Shown here in pieces: positions 13,067 to 25,000 of a DNA stretch of 64,000 bases. Both the position numbers and the translations under genes were made by a program. Positions within the stretch are counted from its first letter, which is position 1, and the number at the start of each line of letters is the position of its first letter. Source of the stretch: Blastomussa wellsi (Eukaryota > Cnidaria > Anthozoa > Scleractinia > Plerogyridae); contig OX393570.1 in assembly GCA_947652115.1 (NCBI GenBank), positions 15,608,188 to 15,672,187 of the forward strand, in the 5' to 3' direction. The notes below the pieces were generated by a model. That model was not told the origin of the DNA, did not search any database, and was given only the letters and a program-made list of their open reading frames with translations.

Positions 13067-13212
13067 ATTTATCATCATTGCAATCAAAGCAAATGTATCC
13101 TTCGATTTTTCTCAAATTTGTTCCAGCGCCACCAATTAGACACGCATTTATCATCGTTGCGATAAAAGCAAATGTAAACTTCGATTTTTTTCATATTTGT
13201 TTCTGTGCCAAT
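13067..13212 (+). repeat. Two-copy tandem repeat, unit about 78 bp
   Basis: ATTTATCATC(A/G)TTGC(A/G)AT(C/A)AAAGCAAATG, followed by a CTTCGATTTTT segment, occurs twice in tandem with several substitutions. An open frame runs through both units at 12916-13233, but it shows no domain. Confidence 0.6.
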
Positions 13213-13857
13213 ATCAAAATGTCATTTCACTGAAATCGGGCCACGTTTGGTTCTTTTAAACGAAATTGCACATTTAGTCCGAAACAGTGTCCTCCCAGAA
13301 ATTATTTCGGATACTTCATCAGCTCCGAAGGAAGACATGGAGCTTTCCTTAACCCAAAGTGCACCATTATTTAGCCGTTTTTCTGCGCAATTCTAGAAGC
13401 TCTACACTTAGTCACATATTATCGACCATTGCGCTCTTTCAAGCCCGCCTTTCAACACCCAATACTACGAAGTCTCGAACAATAATTTAAATTTATCTCT
13501 GCATGATATGGTCTGTATAAGGAGCCTTCCTCAAGCCGTACACACTCAGTATATCTATTGATATGAGGATAATATAAGGACGTGGCAGGATGTATACCGT
13601 CCATTTAATGATCAGTATATTTCAGGGTTGGCCAACAAAAATACCAGGATCAGTATACACTAGTATAAGGAAACCGAGGTATAGTGTTCATTATACAGAC
13701 CTTATACCCAAAGTTCAGAATACATCAGTATACCTTTCCGTACACATTATGAATACGGTCTCATTATACCTCTTATACATGCCATTTCACGCAGTGATAT
13801 ATTATTAACGATGATAAGTCAAAGACTTCTGCAAGGCTGAAACAACGTGATATATTT

Positions 13858-13897
13858 TGAACAATATTTCGGCTGGCCAGACCAGCCTTCTTCAGGT
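13858..13897 (-). ncRNA. Hammerhead ribozyme-like motif of the Penelope-like element
   Basis: On the minus strand, CTGAAGA (13889-13895) matches the conserved CUGANGA box. It is followed by a 6-bp stem II (GGCTGG paired with CCAGCC, 5-nt loop) and then GAAA (13867-13870). Downstream, ATAT is self-complementary, so stem III could form between two molecules. GTT after the expected cleavage site pairs with AAC just before the CUGA box (stem I). Hammerheads of this minimal type are known in Penelope-like elements. The inverted copy at 14914-14954 has lost the CUGA bases. Confidence 0.6.
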
Positions 13898-14120
13898 TTA
13901 GATGTTACTAATTTTTTGACATGAAATTTCAATATATTATGGTGATGTCGCAATACGTATTTCGAAACTTATAGGTGTGGCGGAATTACGTATACAAGAT
14001 GATTCCAGAGAAAGATAGAAATATCTATATAAAATAAAAATGAAAATAGACTGAGAGCTACAAAGCAAGCATGAATTATAAGTTGATGTAAATAAAACAT
14101 TTCTTCGTTAGTTTCAAGTT

Positions 14121-14417
14121 TTAAGTTTCATCGCGTCTATTCAGTCCATGGGGCTCCAATGTCCCCGCTAAATCTATTAAAAAGGACTCTCTGGCTTTTC
14201 TGATTGAGGCACGTGAGGAGTGAATTAGTTCAAGCGGGATTAGTTGCATGTCCGTGTGACAGTGGTTAGGATGAGAAAGAAAATGTTCGGCAACAGTAGT
14301 GGGTTTGGATTTAATGTTAGTTTTGTCGACTGAGCGTCTGTGTTCGTTGAATCTGTCTTTGAGACGTCGCTTAGTTTCACCTATGTATTGTAACTGACAG
14401 CGGTTACACTGAATCAT
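14121..14417 (-). pseudogene. Penelope-like GIY-YIG endonuclease domain
   Basis: The frame encodes YIGETKRRLKDRFNEHRRSV, with the GIY-YIG class signature (YIGET, then R..R..EH) that cuts target DNA for retrotransposition. It is preceded by a CxxC pair (QCNRCQ), and upstream by a CxxDCxxC cluster in the linker (14420-14615). It ends at a natural-looking terminus (NRRDET then stop). It is the 3' part of a broken polyprotein: at about 14613-14620 a small indel shifts the frame relative to the polymerase segment. Confidence 0.85.
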
Positions 14418-14614
14418 GTAGATTAAATTTTTGGTGTTACAGGTTATGTGTGATTTGATGTTTCGGATTTCGCCAGTGGAAAAGAAAGTGTAGTGTTTTA
14501 GACCGTTAGTAATGTAAGGACAAGTAGCACAATCTTGTCCACAGCGGAAGGAGCCCGGTGGAAAAGGAGTGTTATTAGTAGCGGCTGCCGTGATAGTGGG
14601 TAGTTTAGCTTTAA

Positions 14615-14950
14615 CTAATATAAAATGTCGCGAAGGTTAGAAGTGCGTCTGAAGGCGACGATAGGAGGGTGTTTGAAAACTTCTCTGCAGCGGTCGGAGG
14701 AACGTAAAATGTTAAAATGTTTACGTAGAATACTATAAATGTGAGGAAGTGCTGGGTTATAAGTGACAACAAAAGGTAAGTGGTTGACGGAATCGTGACG
14801 GTTAGTATGTAAAGCGTCAGTGCGAGAGATATTAGCAGCTCGTTTGAACTGCGAGTCAAGAAAAGTGTTATCATAACCTCGTGCGTAGAGGTATGTTCTT
14901 AATTCATTAAGGCGAAGAAGGCTGGTCTGGCCAGCCGAAATATTGTTCAA
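14615..14950 (-). pseudogene. Penelope-like reverse transcriptase C-terminal fragment
   Basis: The frame contains LPFVVTYNPALP, FNILRSSDRC and PPIVAFRRTSNLRDIL, a pattern typical of the thumb/linker region of Penelope-like polymerases. The catalytic palm lies upstream in intact elements and is absent here. The first ~13 residues come from the inverted terminal copy rather than the genuine polymerase. Confidence 0.85.
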
Positions 14951-15127
14951 AATATATCACGTTGTTTCAGCCTTGCAGAAGTCTTTGACTTATCATCGTT
15001 TATAAATTTTCGTCAAGTTTGGCTGATTAGATCTCCTGCGAGATCCAGCGTTCAATCAAGCAGGATCTTCGTACACGGTTTTTGCAGTCTATTGAGTTTG
15101 ATATATTATTGTCTGTTTAACAAATAA

Positions 15128-15281
15128 AGAAGCCTAAGCCATGTATTATACTGTCATAAAACACGACGGGCGTTTGAGAACACGAGGGAAATGTAGAAAA
15201 CACTCGTGTTTTCTACATTTCTCGAGTGTTATCAAATGCCCAACGTGTTTTATGACAGTATAATACATGGCTTAGGCTTCT
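15128..15281. repeat. Near-perfect 154-bp palindrome
   Basis: GAAGCCTAAGCCATGTATTA at the left end is repeated inverted at the right end. The arms stay paired through ATACTGTCATAAAACACG to a tight centre at CACTCGTG, with a few mismatches and one or two bulges. It is probably a foldback MITE. Confidence 0.8.
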
Positions 15282-15516
15282 TCATTTTCTTTATGTTATA
15301 AATTTTATACGCCGCGAGTAAAAACACCAAAACACACACGATCGATAAACTGACAGAAGCAATTTAATTTCGTTCTACTTTCATCTCGAACTTTGCAGCT
15401 CTCTGCAGCTTGACTCAGAATTTTGTCCGGAATTTCTTTATAGAAAATGTTCGCCGCCATCCCTTGTGAATTTTCACTGACGAAACACAATAAAACACGC
15501 TTTTTCTATGATTTAT

Positions 15517-15548
<32 letters not shown>

Positions 15549-16290
15549 TGAGCGAATAGTCAACGAGGCCCAGCCGAGTTGACTATCGCTCATAGAAAAC
15601 GAGGGCGAGTAGGCTAATTTTTTTAGTAGAAACTCTAAAGGATTGTATCCCAAAAGCTAACAGTTTATGGATTTTTAAGCCGAAAATCAAGAAAAATCTT
15701 GCCTTCAAAGAGCAACGCGCGCGCGATCGTTTTCTATCGGCGATTATAGTTCACCATTAAATTTTCTCCGATTCTCATTGGTCTAAATTAAACACGTGAC
15801 GCGATAGTGTTCATCCGCGGAGGGCACCATCAGCGCATAGTGCCCGTCCGAGGAAAATACCTGGATGGATAGTGCCCGTCCGTGAAATTTTTTTTGTAAA
15901 CAAGCGGGCTTTCGTTAAAAAAAATTCAAACGCTATTTGATTGACCTGCATTTAGAGGGTTTCTTGCCTGATTTTCGTTTATTCGTACATTTCGGCTTGC
16001 AGCAAAAACTCAAGAAGCTGTTTTGTGAATCTGCGCGCGGAAGAAATTTAGTGTTGAACAATAAAGACAATGGAGTGTTTATGTCTCGGAACTATCGGTC
16101 TGATAATTTGATGTTCTTAAAACTAGCATATTTGCCCTCGAAGCTTCGTTTCTCGGGCAAATATTTGTTTTAAGAACATCAAATTTCCGCGGGGCAACTA
16201 TCCGATAGTTCCTCGACAGAAACACTCTACAGTCAGAGAACCAATCAGATTCAAGGATTTCCAATAGAACACAGATGAGTTTCTACTAAA
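15517..16290. mobile_element. MITE inserted into another repeat
   Basis: It starts ACAATTAGACTACGAGCCCG and carries internal hairpins: CGAGTTTTCTATGAGCG against CGCTCATAGAAAACGAG near 15540-15605, and a larger one at about 16085-16220 around TTTGATGTTCTTAAAAC. TAGTAGAAACTC (15616-15630) and GAGTTTCTACTA (about 16276-16288) form an inverted pair. The flanks match the uninterrupted repeat at 12416-12610. Confidence 0.65.
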
Positions 16291-16569
16291 CTCTGATAAA
16301 ACATGGGTTTTTGACCGATCAGAGCGCGCGCAGAGTCCTATCTATTATAAAGGTATATATAACTTCGCTATTCTATGACTCAATAAGTAACGAACGCGCT
16401 TACTTCTTGTTAATTCAACTGCAGCACTCGGATGTTGTGTTTTCTCGACAACATATATAAGAAAGAGTTAAGCATTAACGAAACGTTGGTTCGCTCTCGA
16501 CCAATCACAACAAAAGGATTTTTTCAGTCATATTAAATAGAAGCATATAATTTTATTTAGGCAGGGATA

Positions 16570-17477
16570 TACAGTATGGGGCCCAGTTTTCGGCCGGGTC
16601 CAGATCTGGGCCACTTGGCATTCAAAGCGATCTTTTTCACGCCAGAAATAAATTTCATTACAAAAAGACTATTTCAGAAATCAATTGATTTGTCTAGTTT
16701 CGTCATTTCAAGTGGCAACTTTCTTGTTGAAGTTGGACGCTAACAGTTTGAGTCGACGCGAAGGCCGGTCAATTCGTTTTCCAAAAACTTGTTTGTTTAA
16801 GGCTCCTCAATTTACATGGCACCATCTAAATTTATAATTTAGCCATAAACGTGGACCAAAAATGCCAATTTTTCACATACAGAACAAAGAATAATCTAGG
16901 TTTATTTTAAATTAATTTTTTTGTTATATAATTTTATTCTTTGGCCTAAGCTCATTCCTTAATATTTCGTTGCAACTCTTGCGTATTTGCCTATTCTCGG
17001 CCACCCTGTTCGCAATCACCCGACTTCTTGATTTTCAAGAATTATTCGTGTCAAATCAATTGTAACTAAGCTCTAAATGGAAAGAAAGAAAAGGTTGTGG
17101 CAATAAATGTCTACTACAACACTAGGCTTCGACTAAACTCGTATTTGTAGCAGCCAACCCTTTTGGTTGCACTTATTCTTGAACATAATTTGTGATCGAA
17201 ACATTACAACTGAGGTTTAAAAGTGTTTTATTACTATAAAAAAGTATTTTAGCCTTGTTACGATGGAGAATTCGTGCACGCCTTTTGTGGCCGACAACTG
17301 GGCCCGTTGGCCGGTAAACTGGGCCTGAGAACGGAGCCTCCATTTTCGTTATTGCTCGGACGAAAACAGAGCTGAGCTGTAGATAGCTTTACATTTCAAG
17401 TGTAAACTGAATGCTGAAGGAAGGTAAGAAATACAAATTTATGTTTTTGGTGGCCGAGAACTGGGCCCCATACTGTA
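16570..17477. mobile_element. TA-flanked MITE, Tc1/mariner-like
   Basis: TACAGTATGGGGCCCAGTTT at the left is matched, with one mismatch over 26 bp, by the inverse at the right. The element proper starts CAGTATGGGG and is flanked by TA on both sides, which fits a TA target duplication. Extra CTGGGCC copies occur inside (near 17300). There is no transposase frame. Confidence 0.75.
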
Positions 17478-17493
17478 GTCTGCATATAGGATA

Positions 17494-17780
17494 TTTAACA
17501 ATTATTCCACGAGCGCGCGTTGGATATGAGATGGTAGATAGCCAACGAGGCGAGTAGTGCCGAGCTGGCTATAACCATTTCAAATCCAACAAGCGCGAGT
17601 GGAATAATTTTTTTATTAAAAACGCCCTAAAAATATTGTACAAACATTGCAAAAATGCATTCTTTCACGCGTACACGTACCTTTTTGGCAGGTCAATGGT
17701 ATATGAGATCATATACCATTGCTTCTCAACCAATCAAAACTCAGGAAATGCAATATACCATAGCTAGTTTTTAATAAAGA
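17494..17780. mobile_element. MITE copy A (inverse of 19786-20030)
   Basis: It runs from TTAACAATTATTCCACGAGC to TATACCATAGCTAGTTTTTA. It contains the hairpin GGATATGAGATGGTAGATAG...TTTCAAATCC and AATGGTATATGAGATCATATACCATT. Copy B in the next intergenic stretch matches it on the opposite strand. The TTAA next to one end may be the target site. Confidence 0.75.
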
Positions 17781-19053
17781 CATATAGTCGATTATTTATT
17801 ATATTTTGCGCTTTTATTATGCAAATAAGCATTTTATCAAATTTTTAACGAAGTTGATACAGGATAAACTTAAAATTCGTGTAATTAGTACTAACTGTTA
17901 ATCCTTTAGGATGACCAGTGAAATAGGGATTTTTTTTTCCATTGTTATGAGCTGTTGGCCACCCTGAAGAAACAATGTGGCAAACAGACAGCTGCACTGT
18001 TATCATGTTTGTGTCAAAACGTGTGAACAGGCATAAACACTGCATCTACACAAGATTAAAAGCTCTCACTTTAGCCCAGTTGCAACTAAAAACAGAAGAA
18101 ACCGATTCACGCAGATTTACCAAACCGGGAGAAAAGGTACGACTTCTGTTGTTACTGAGGTTTTCCTCATTTCGCCACCGAAGTGTCAAAAATGTCGCAA
18201 AGAGAATATGTAAGAAAAAAATCGGCGTTTTAGTCCTTTACCGCGTTAAAAAGAACTAAACACGATTTGAGGGCTGTTTTTTTGTCATTAGAACGTAAAA
18301 TTGGCTGCATACGACAAACTGACGCATTTATGCTTCCGGTAGGCATCAATGTAAAGGTTGAAAAAATTTGTAGACACACCATTCCTGGTGTCGTGAAGAA
18401 GTTTAAATCGCTTTGCCACTGATATCACTGAGCCAGAAAAGTAAAAGGAGCGACAGCTGCTCCAATTTTGTGGCACAAATTCACAGACAGACGCAGAGTA
18501 TGCGTTGTTTGTATGTGAACACTGTAGCAGTGACAGCGCACGCAAAGGATAGATCATTGCACGAAAAATTGTAGTATAACATAGGGAAGTTTTTAAAGTG
18601 GCTATGTACTTAGCTAGCTACATGCAGAGTTCACGGCGCATCTCATGAAGATGCACCAGGTAATTTGCAGGCAGGCCACCAAAAAAGAACATGGCAGTTA
18701 GCTAGTTAACGAGGCATTAATTCATTATTTATGCATGTTTTGTCTCTTGCTTGTAAAAGTTATGCATAAAACGCTGAGGGTAATCAATGCCTTTTGGTGG
18801 AAGCGAGAAACATCGAGCGTTCGAGGAGAGTCGAGGTCGCAACAAAACATCGAGGATATGGTTTCCCTTTCAAGGACACTAACTTGTTACTGGAAGCCTT
18901 TTAGTTAACCTATTGAATGCTCATAGTAATTTCTTTCGTTTAGAAACCCTCTTCATGAATCATAAAATCGAAAATCCTATCTGTTAACAAAAACAACAGA
19001 TCCTAAATAAAACCGGACTGTATCACGGTTATTTATGTCGATTTTTATTGCAG
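17781..19053. other. Upstream region of the PAN-lectin-LamG gene
   Basis: Short open frames at 17975-18259 and 18288-18557 have no recognisable domain. CAG at 19051-19053 directly before the start codon looks like a splice acceptor after a T-rich run, so an untranslated exon probably lies somewhere in this stretch; I could not place it. Confidence 0.4.
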
Positions 19054-19054
19054 A

Positions 19055-22000
19055 ATGAAGTGGATAACGCTTTTTTGGTTGCCTTTTGTTGCCGGATGTA
19101 GAATTGCTAAGTTTGACAAAGAAGAAGGCATGGCATTAGAGAATCACATTATAAAAATTGTTACTGCTGCTACATCGACAAAATGTCGCTGGGATTGTGT
19201 AGACATGCCGTTGTGTTTCTCTATAAACGTGCGAAGACTTGCAACAGGCTGGGTGACGTGTGAGCTTAACAATTCTAGCAAGACCGCTGACCCACACGAT
19301 TTGATACCAAGGGCCGATAGTCAGTATCATCAAATGGCGGTAAATATACTTTTTCACTTATTTCTGTAGATTTCTTTGTATTTTCCAATATCTGCAAAAT
19401 CGCTTGCATTTTCCGTATCTTGGTCACGTCACGTGGTATCAGACAGCTAAAATTCGTTTTTATAGCTATAACGCACATGCATTCAACACATTTCATGGTA
19501 TCCAGAATTTTCAGTTATCTCTAAAAATGAAAAAAGAGAGAACATTGTATTATAAATATTTGTCTCTGTTTTAACTTTAGGAGGTTGAGCATTGTACACT
19601 GCTTGAAGAATGTGTCTATAAGGATGGTGAGATTTCTCAATGTCTCTCAACGCTAATGCTATGCCGTGCTATGCTGATCTGTGCTGTGCCTCTAAGTTAT
19701 GTTATGGTATGTTAGTATTACAACACATATTGAAACAGTGCGCTGATTGCCTATTCATACATGGAATATCCTTTGTTATTAAAAACTAGCTATGGTATAT
19801 TGCATCTCCTGAGTTTTGATTGGTTGAGAGACAATGGTATATCAGCTCATATACCATTGGCCTACCAAAAAGGTACGTGTACGCGTAAAAGAATACATTT
19901 TGCAATGTTCGTACAATATTTTTAGGGCGTTTTTAATAAAACAATTATTTCACTCGCACTTGTTGGATATGAGATGGTTGGCTATCTACCATCTCATATC
20001 CAACGCGAGCTCGTGGGATAATTGTTAACTATTCACCTCCGAGCAACTCGTGAATCTCCTGCGGACCCCCGCATAAATGAGTTGAAATAATTGTTTTTGA
20101 TCTATAATCTCACTGTTTCAGTATATACTAAAACAACTATTCACCTCAGTGTTGGTTGCTATGGCCACCTTCACTTCGGTAATTGGTTGTTAACTATGCC
20201 ATGCTGTATATGCTATGCCATTCTACGCTATGCTATGCTATGTTAGGCGACTTTTATTAGTTTTTCGATTCCACACAATTCGAAGCCACACAATAAATCT
20301 ATCTCCAATTGTATTGGAAAAGTCAAAAATCCAAAATAACCAAACCAGTTTTATCGTTAACGGTATTTTATTATGGAAAAGATGCTCCTAAGAAAACCAA
20401 ACAAGAAACAACAAAGTCTGGACTATTCAGTTCACATCTTACAGCCTTTCGTCATGTATTTTATAAAGGAAAAGTTCAGCCGGATATTAATATTGTAAAT
20501 GTCACTGGTGTTGTATCAAATTAAAACTGGCTTGAATGAAAATTTCATTTCTGTGAAATTGTGTTCAAAACTGTTGTCGTTTGATCTTCGTTTTTAGCTC
20601 TTCCTGATGACTGGTATAGATTCGGTGACAAGCATGTCAAGCTGTTTTCAGAGAGAAGGACCTGGGAACAAGCACAACAGTTCTGTCAGTCTATTGGTGG
20701 AGAGCTTGTGTCAATCAACCGCGAGAACGAAAACGAGTTTCTTTACCGTTTATTTGGCCAAATTGAAACAAACGCAACAGGTGACTGTTCAGTGTACATC
20801 ATATGCTAGCCAGTTTGAGATTATCTTCTCTTCTCTTCTCGTCTTATGTTGTGTCATCTCATCTTATGTATTTTGATGGTCCAGGAAAAATTCAAGGAAT
20901 TTTGTTGAAGGGTTGCTGTAGGTTTGGTGGAATGGGGATTGCGAAGTGAAGAAAGCGCTCACCTCACACCATTGTGACCCCATTCTCGTCACCAGAGCCG
21001 CTTGTCCCTCTAAGCGGGCTGGGCCTGTGCACGAGGAACAAGTGGCTCTGGGGACACATGATTTGATTGGCTACAATCTAAAGCCGGGAGACCAATCATA
21101 TCAACCGTTTTAGACTATCTTACAACATAGGGGTATAAAAATGGTTGATAATACTAGAGTTGCTTCGTTAGACTCTAGCTAATTCAAATCATGTGCCCCT
21201 GAACCCCTCTGGGGACAGGAGCGATGTGCCCCGTGCCATGCGCCATGCGCATTTGTGGGTTGAGATTTTTGTTGTTTCTTGCCTCGCTCCGAGGGTTTTT
21301 CTCCAGGGACTTCGGTTTCAGTCCAAACCTCCCGTAAAGCAAAAGCCGAAGTTTCCAAATTAAATTCGACCTGGATAGAGAAGTTGCATGGAAATAGAAT
21401 GAGAATTCTGCACTGTCCAGTCGTATGAGAAGTGCTAATCAAAGATTTAAGTTAACGAGAATTCCGTTTTCAAATTAATGTGATCCATATTCGTATTAAG
21501 CAAGAGAATTGAGATATATTATCGACTCTTACCTTCGGAGCCATCGTGGCGCCTTTCTCGAGATAACATAAGATATGCTCCACTATGCCTCCGAAAGTTT
21601 GTGTTTAGCAATCTTGCATTAAGCATTGTACTGACATTTTTAAATTTTTACTCGACGGCAAAGGTAACAACCCTGACTGTATGATATCACACTGGATTCT
21701 TGATGGAACTGATTCGGATATCGGGTAGGTACAATCAAAACGTTCACACGTACAAGGAAAATGTAAACAAGCGACCTTGACACTTGGAGCGCAATTGTGA
21801 ATGCCCAATGAAAGTTGATGTCTTTTTCCGATACACGTGGAAGGCAAATGATGCTTCCATCGCAATTGCTCGGTTAAATTTGCATTTGCACATGAAATGG
21901 ACAATTCTCCTCTCTTTGAAGCCTGCGCCCGCAAAAAGCCTAAGCCACTACCGGTCGAGGATTATGTGACACGCCCTGCTGCAATGCAAGCTACTTTCAT

Positions 22001-25000
22001 TCCGACACGGTTGCGATTGCATTTTGCCCTTGCGTTTCGTTTGTATAATCGTAGTTCACAAGTACTTTTCATTGCATTTTAATGCTTTCACTTTATTTTG
22101 CGTTTGCCTTGCACGTGTGCACCCAGGAAAAGTCTTTGTACGAGCCAAGTGGCCCATCATGTCGGTGTTTAACCAAGTTTTCTTAGGATGAAGATAAGAT
22201 AACTTATACCCGATTCACACCAAAAGCTGTTTAGTTAAACACGGTTTAAAATTGTTTTGTTCATAAAAGTTACCAACTGATGATTTTTGACTTCAAATTT
22301 GGCACAATGAAAGAACACATTAGAACTTAGTTGAATCCTATGTAAAATTCAGTCTTTCAGTCTTCTGTCGCTTATTTTCATTTGGTCTAACCTGGTTTAA
22401 CTAAACAAGTTTGGTGTGAATAGGGTATAGTAGATAACTTGATTTTGGCGAATAGGAGTATTTCTCGTCCCACCTGAAAGTCCATTGCGAGGAAACAACA
22501 GCGTTAAGGTCACCGCTGATTTATACACCTGGATGAAAAGAATCACTATGAGAATAAAGTGTCTAACCCGATCAGCTCGTTCTCGAATACAACGAACTAA
22601 CCATCAAGGCGGTGGCAAACGAAGGCACATTGTCGCCGACACAAATGTTTCCCTGTTTTCCCGCGTCTGCAACATTTGTTGCGGACACAAAATTTGTGTC
22701 CGAGACACTAAAAATGTTACTGATTTTGCTCAGAAACAATTTGTGGCCGCAAAAAAATGTATTCCCGTTTTTGCCCACGCAAGGACGGCACATTTATGAG
22801 CAACACAATGTGTGGTCAATTTCCACCGCCCATGACGGCGATTTCCATAATCTCTTGATATTTCATCGATAATGTGATCAACAAATTCTCTTGATGTTCA
22901 GTCTTAAAAATGGAGCTATCTATAAAGAGGAAGATGGTATGAAAAGCCTGTACCTCGACGGATCAGGGGCGTACGCCACGACACCAGCCGTAGAATTTGG
23001 AACCAAAAGTTTCACTATAGCCACCTGGATGAAACTACAGAGTCCCGTCAACGAACCCTCGCCCATCTACGCTGACTGGTTAAGCCCTTCAAGGTTTATC
23101 ATCTTTGGATATATGACTGGAGGCGTTTTGTTTTTTGGAGGAATGACCAACCAGGAGCAATATAGACCATGGTTTGGAGCTGGGTAAGGTGATAGAGTAC
23201 TTGGCATAATTCATTTGAATGGATCCTGTCGACACTTTTCCCTTGTTATTTGAAAACAGAATTTTGCTTTTCCCGTTTTTTCTTTTTCTAAAATTGAGTC
23301 GAAATTTGGCCTATCCAAACGCATACAGATTGGCCTTCAATCTCTTCCTCTGAAGTCAATGTTTGATGGACAAAGTTGAATCGGAAAGTACTTTTAGATT
23401 CTGGATATTCTGTTATATTAGACGTAGAAGCTCTGGAGTCTTCTTGTGGTCCTTAAAGGGAACCTCGGCTCTTGAAACAAGTTGACTTTAAGTATTCTAA
23501 AATAGTGTCTAAATTACAAATTTCACCGGACAAGGGAAACATAACTTTTCATCATGATTAAAAACCGAAAAGAGGATCGATCATTTTCGCTTTTATAATT
23601 CCCGTGGGCCGCCATGTTGGATTTTATGACGTCATTGCGTTGCCCTTATTGTTATTATTTTGTATGAAACAATGGGACAACGCACTGACGTCATACAATC
23701 CAAAATGGAGACGCGCGGGAGATTTAAAAGCGATAATCTTTTTCTCGTTTCATGAGTACGTAATGTTTTATCTCCCTCCAAACTTCCCGAGTAAAACATG
23801 TCTCCGTTGTTCAATGGCTGAATGCATGAACCATTGCAATAGGCGATATGCGAGATTTCTGTTAGCCTCTGTTTCAAGACCGTGCAAGCCTCGCTGCACA
23901 ACCTTTCATATGGAAATGAATTTACTCGCATGTGTTGTCTGGAAAGTCAAAGTCATTTCCATATGAAAGGTTGTACACCAAGACTCATCTACTAAAGGTC
24001 ACTGAAGGCACCTAGGAACTGGCTTAAAATATGGGTTTTGTACACGCTTAAGCATTGTGAACTCTTCTAGCTATGTTATAACTATTGTCGCGATCATTTT
24101 TTGCTGGTGTTGGGGCTTAGATCTGTACCAGTTGACCAATGGTTTCACGTCGCGGCAGTCTGGGATACTAGCGCAGACAAGACTCACTTGTTCTTGAACG
24201 GCGAGAGGGCTGGAAGCCAGTCTATGACAACTGGTTCATACCTTAGGACAAAATCTCAATCCGTTCACGATATTGGGCTGAAGAGGGACAGCGGCGAGAC
24301 ATTAAGGGGATATGTAAGAGATCTGATGATTGTTGGAAGAGCCCTTACTGGTGAAGAGCTTGCTACAATTAAAGGTAAATCGAAATATTTCTTACCAGTT
24401 TATTTTGCAGCGCGACGCGCCTTAGTGTGGCCACCCAACAAACTTTTTGACAAGTTAGCCAATCAGAGAGCGCGAATTTGTTTGAGTTGTCCCGCCTCCT
24501 TGTTAAAAGCGCGACAGGTTTCGTGAAAACAGCTTTGAACATTGCAAGGAGGCGGGGCACTTCAAACAAATTCGCGCTCCCTGATTGGCTAATTATAACT
24601 CGTTAAAAAAGTTTGTTTGGTGGCCATAGTAAGGCGCGTCGCGCTGTAACTTTCCCGTCGTTGTTGAGGCAAAACAAAAAGCTATTCAACACTTGTTCAC
24701 GTATCGCAAGACCCCACCAGTCACACTTAGCCTTTTCAGCTGTTTAGTTGATCTCTCTCAGCTCAATCATCGATCCGCTGACTGCCACCCGAATGATTGC
24801 TTTGCAAGTTATGAGAACATTGTTCAGATTCCAATTAAGAGAATGTATGGGAAGTTTCTCCACAGGTAGCCCAAGCTCCTTTGGGAACCGTCAACATGAA
24901 ATTGCGTAACAGCGCTGTTATGAGTTTGCATGGGAATATAACGATCGTACAAAATAATTCAACAACAACAACAACAACAATTTATTGAGGTATTTCCATA

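Larger units (their letters stand above)
13807..15000 (-). mobile_element. 5'-truncated Penelope-like retroelement with inverted terminal copies
   Basis: On the minus strand the element keeps the C-terminal part of a Penelope-type reverse transcriptase, a linker and a GIY-YIG endonuclease. It is bounded by two perfect 87-bp inverted copies (13807-13893 and 14914-15000) starting AACGATGATAAGTCAAAGAC. This matches the known layout of Penelope-like elements, where a partial inverted copy of the terminus lies 5' of a truncated body. The left copy also carries a hammerhead-like motif. Neither strand shows a complete polymerase, so the copy is dead. Confidence 0.85.
21664..24374 (+). other. LamG exon cassette (exons 4-6), symmetrical phase 1-1
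   Basis: Exon 4 (61 nt) holds the N-terminal strand pattern HWILDGTDSDIG. Exon 5 holds GSGAY...FTIATWMK, and exon 6 holds WFHVAAVWD to the end of the sandwich. The cassette enters and leaves in phase 1, so including or skipping it keeps frame. The acceptor of exon 4 (GACGGCAAAG) is weaker than the others, as might be expected of a regulated exon. Confidence 0.75.
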
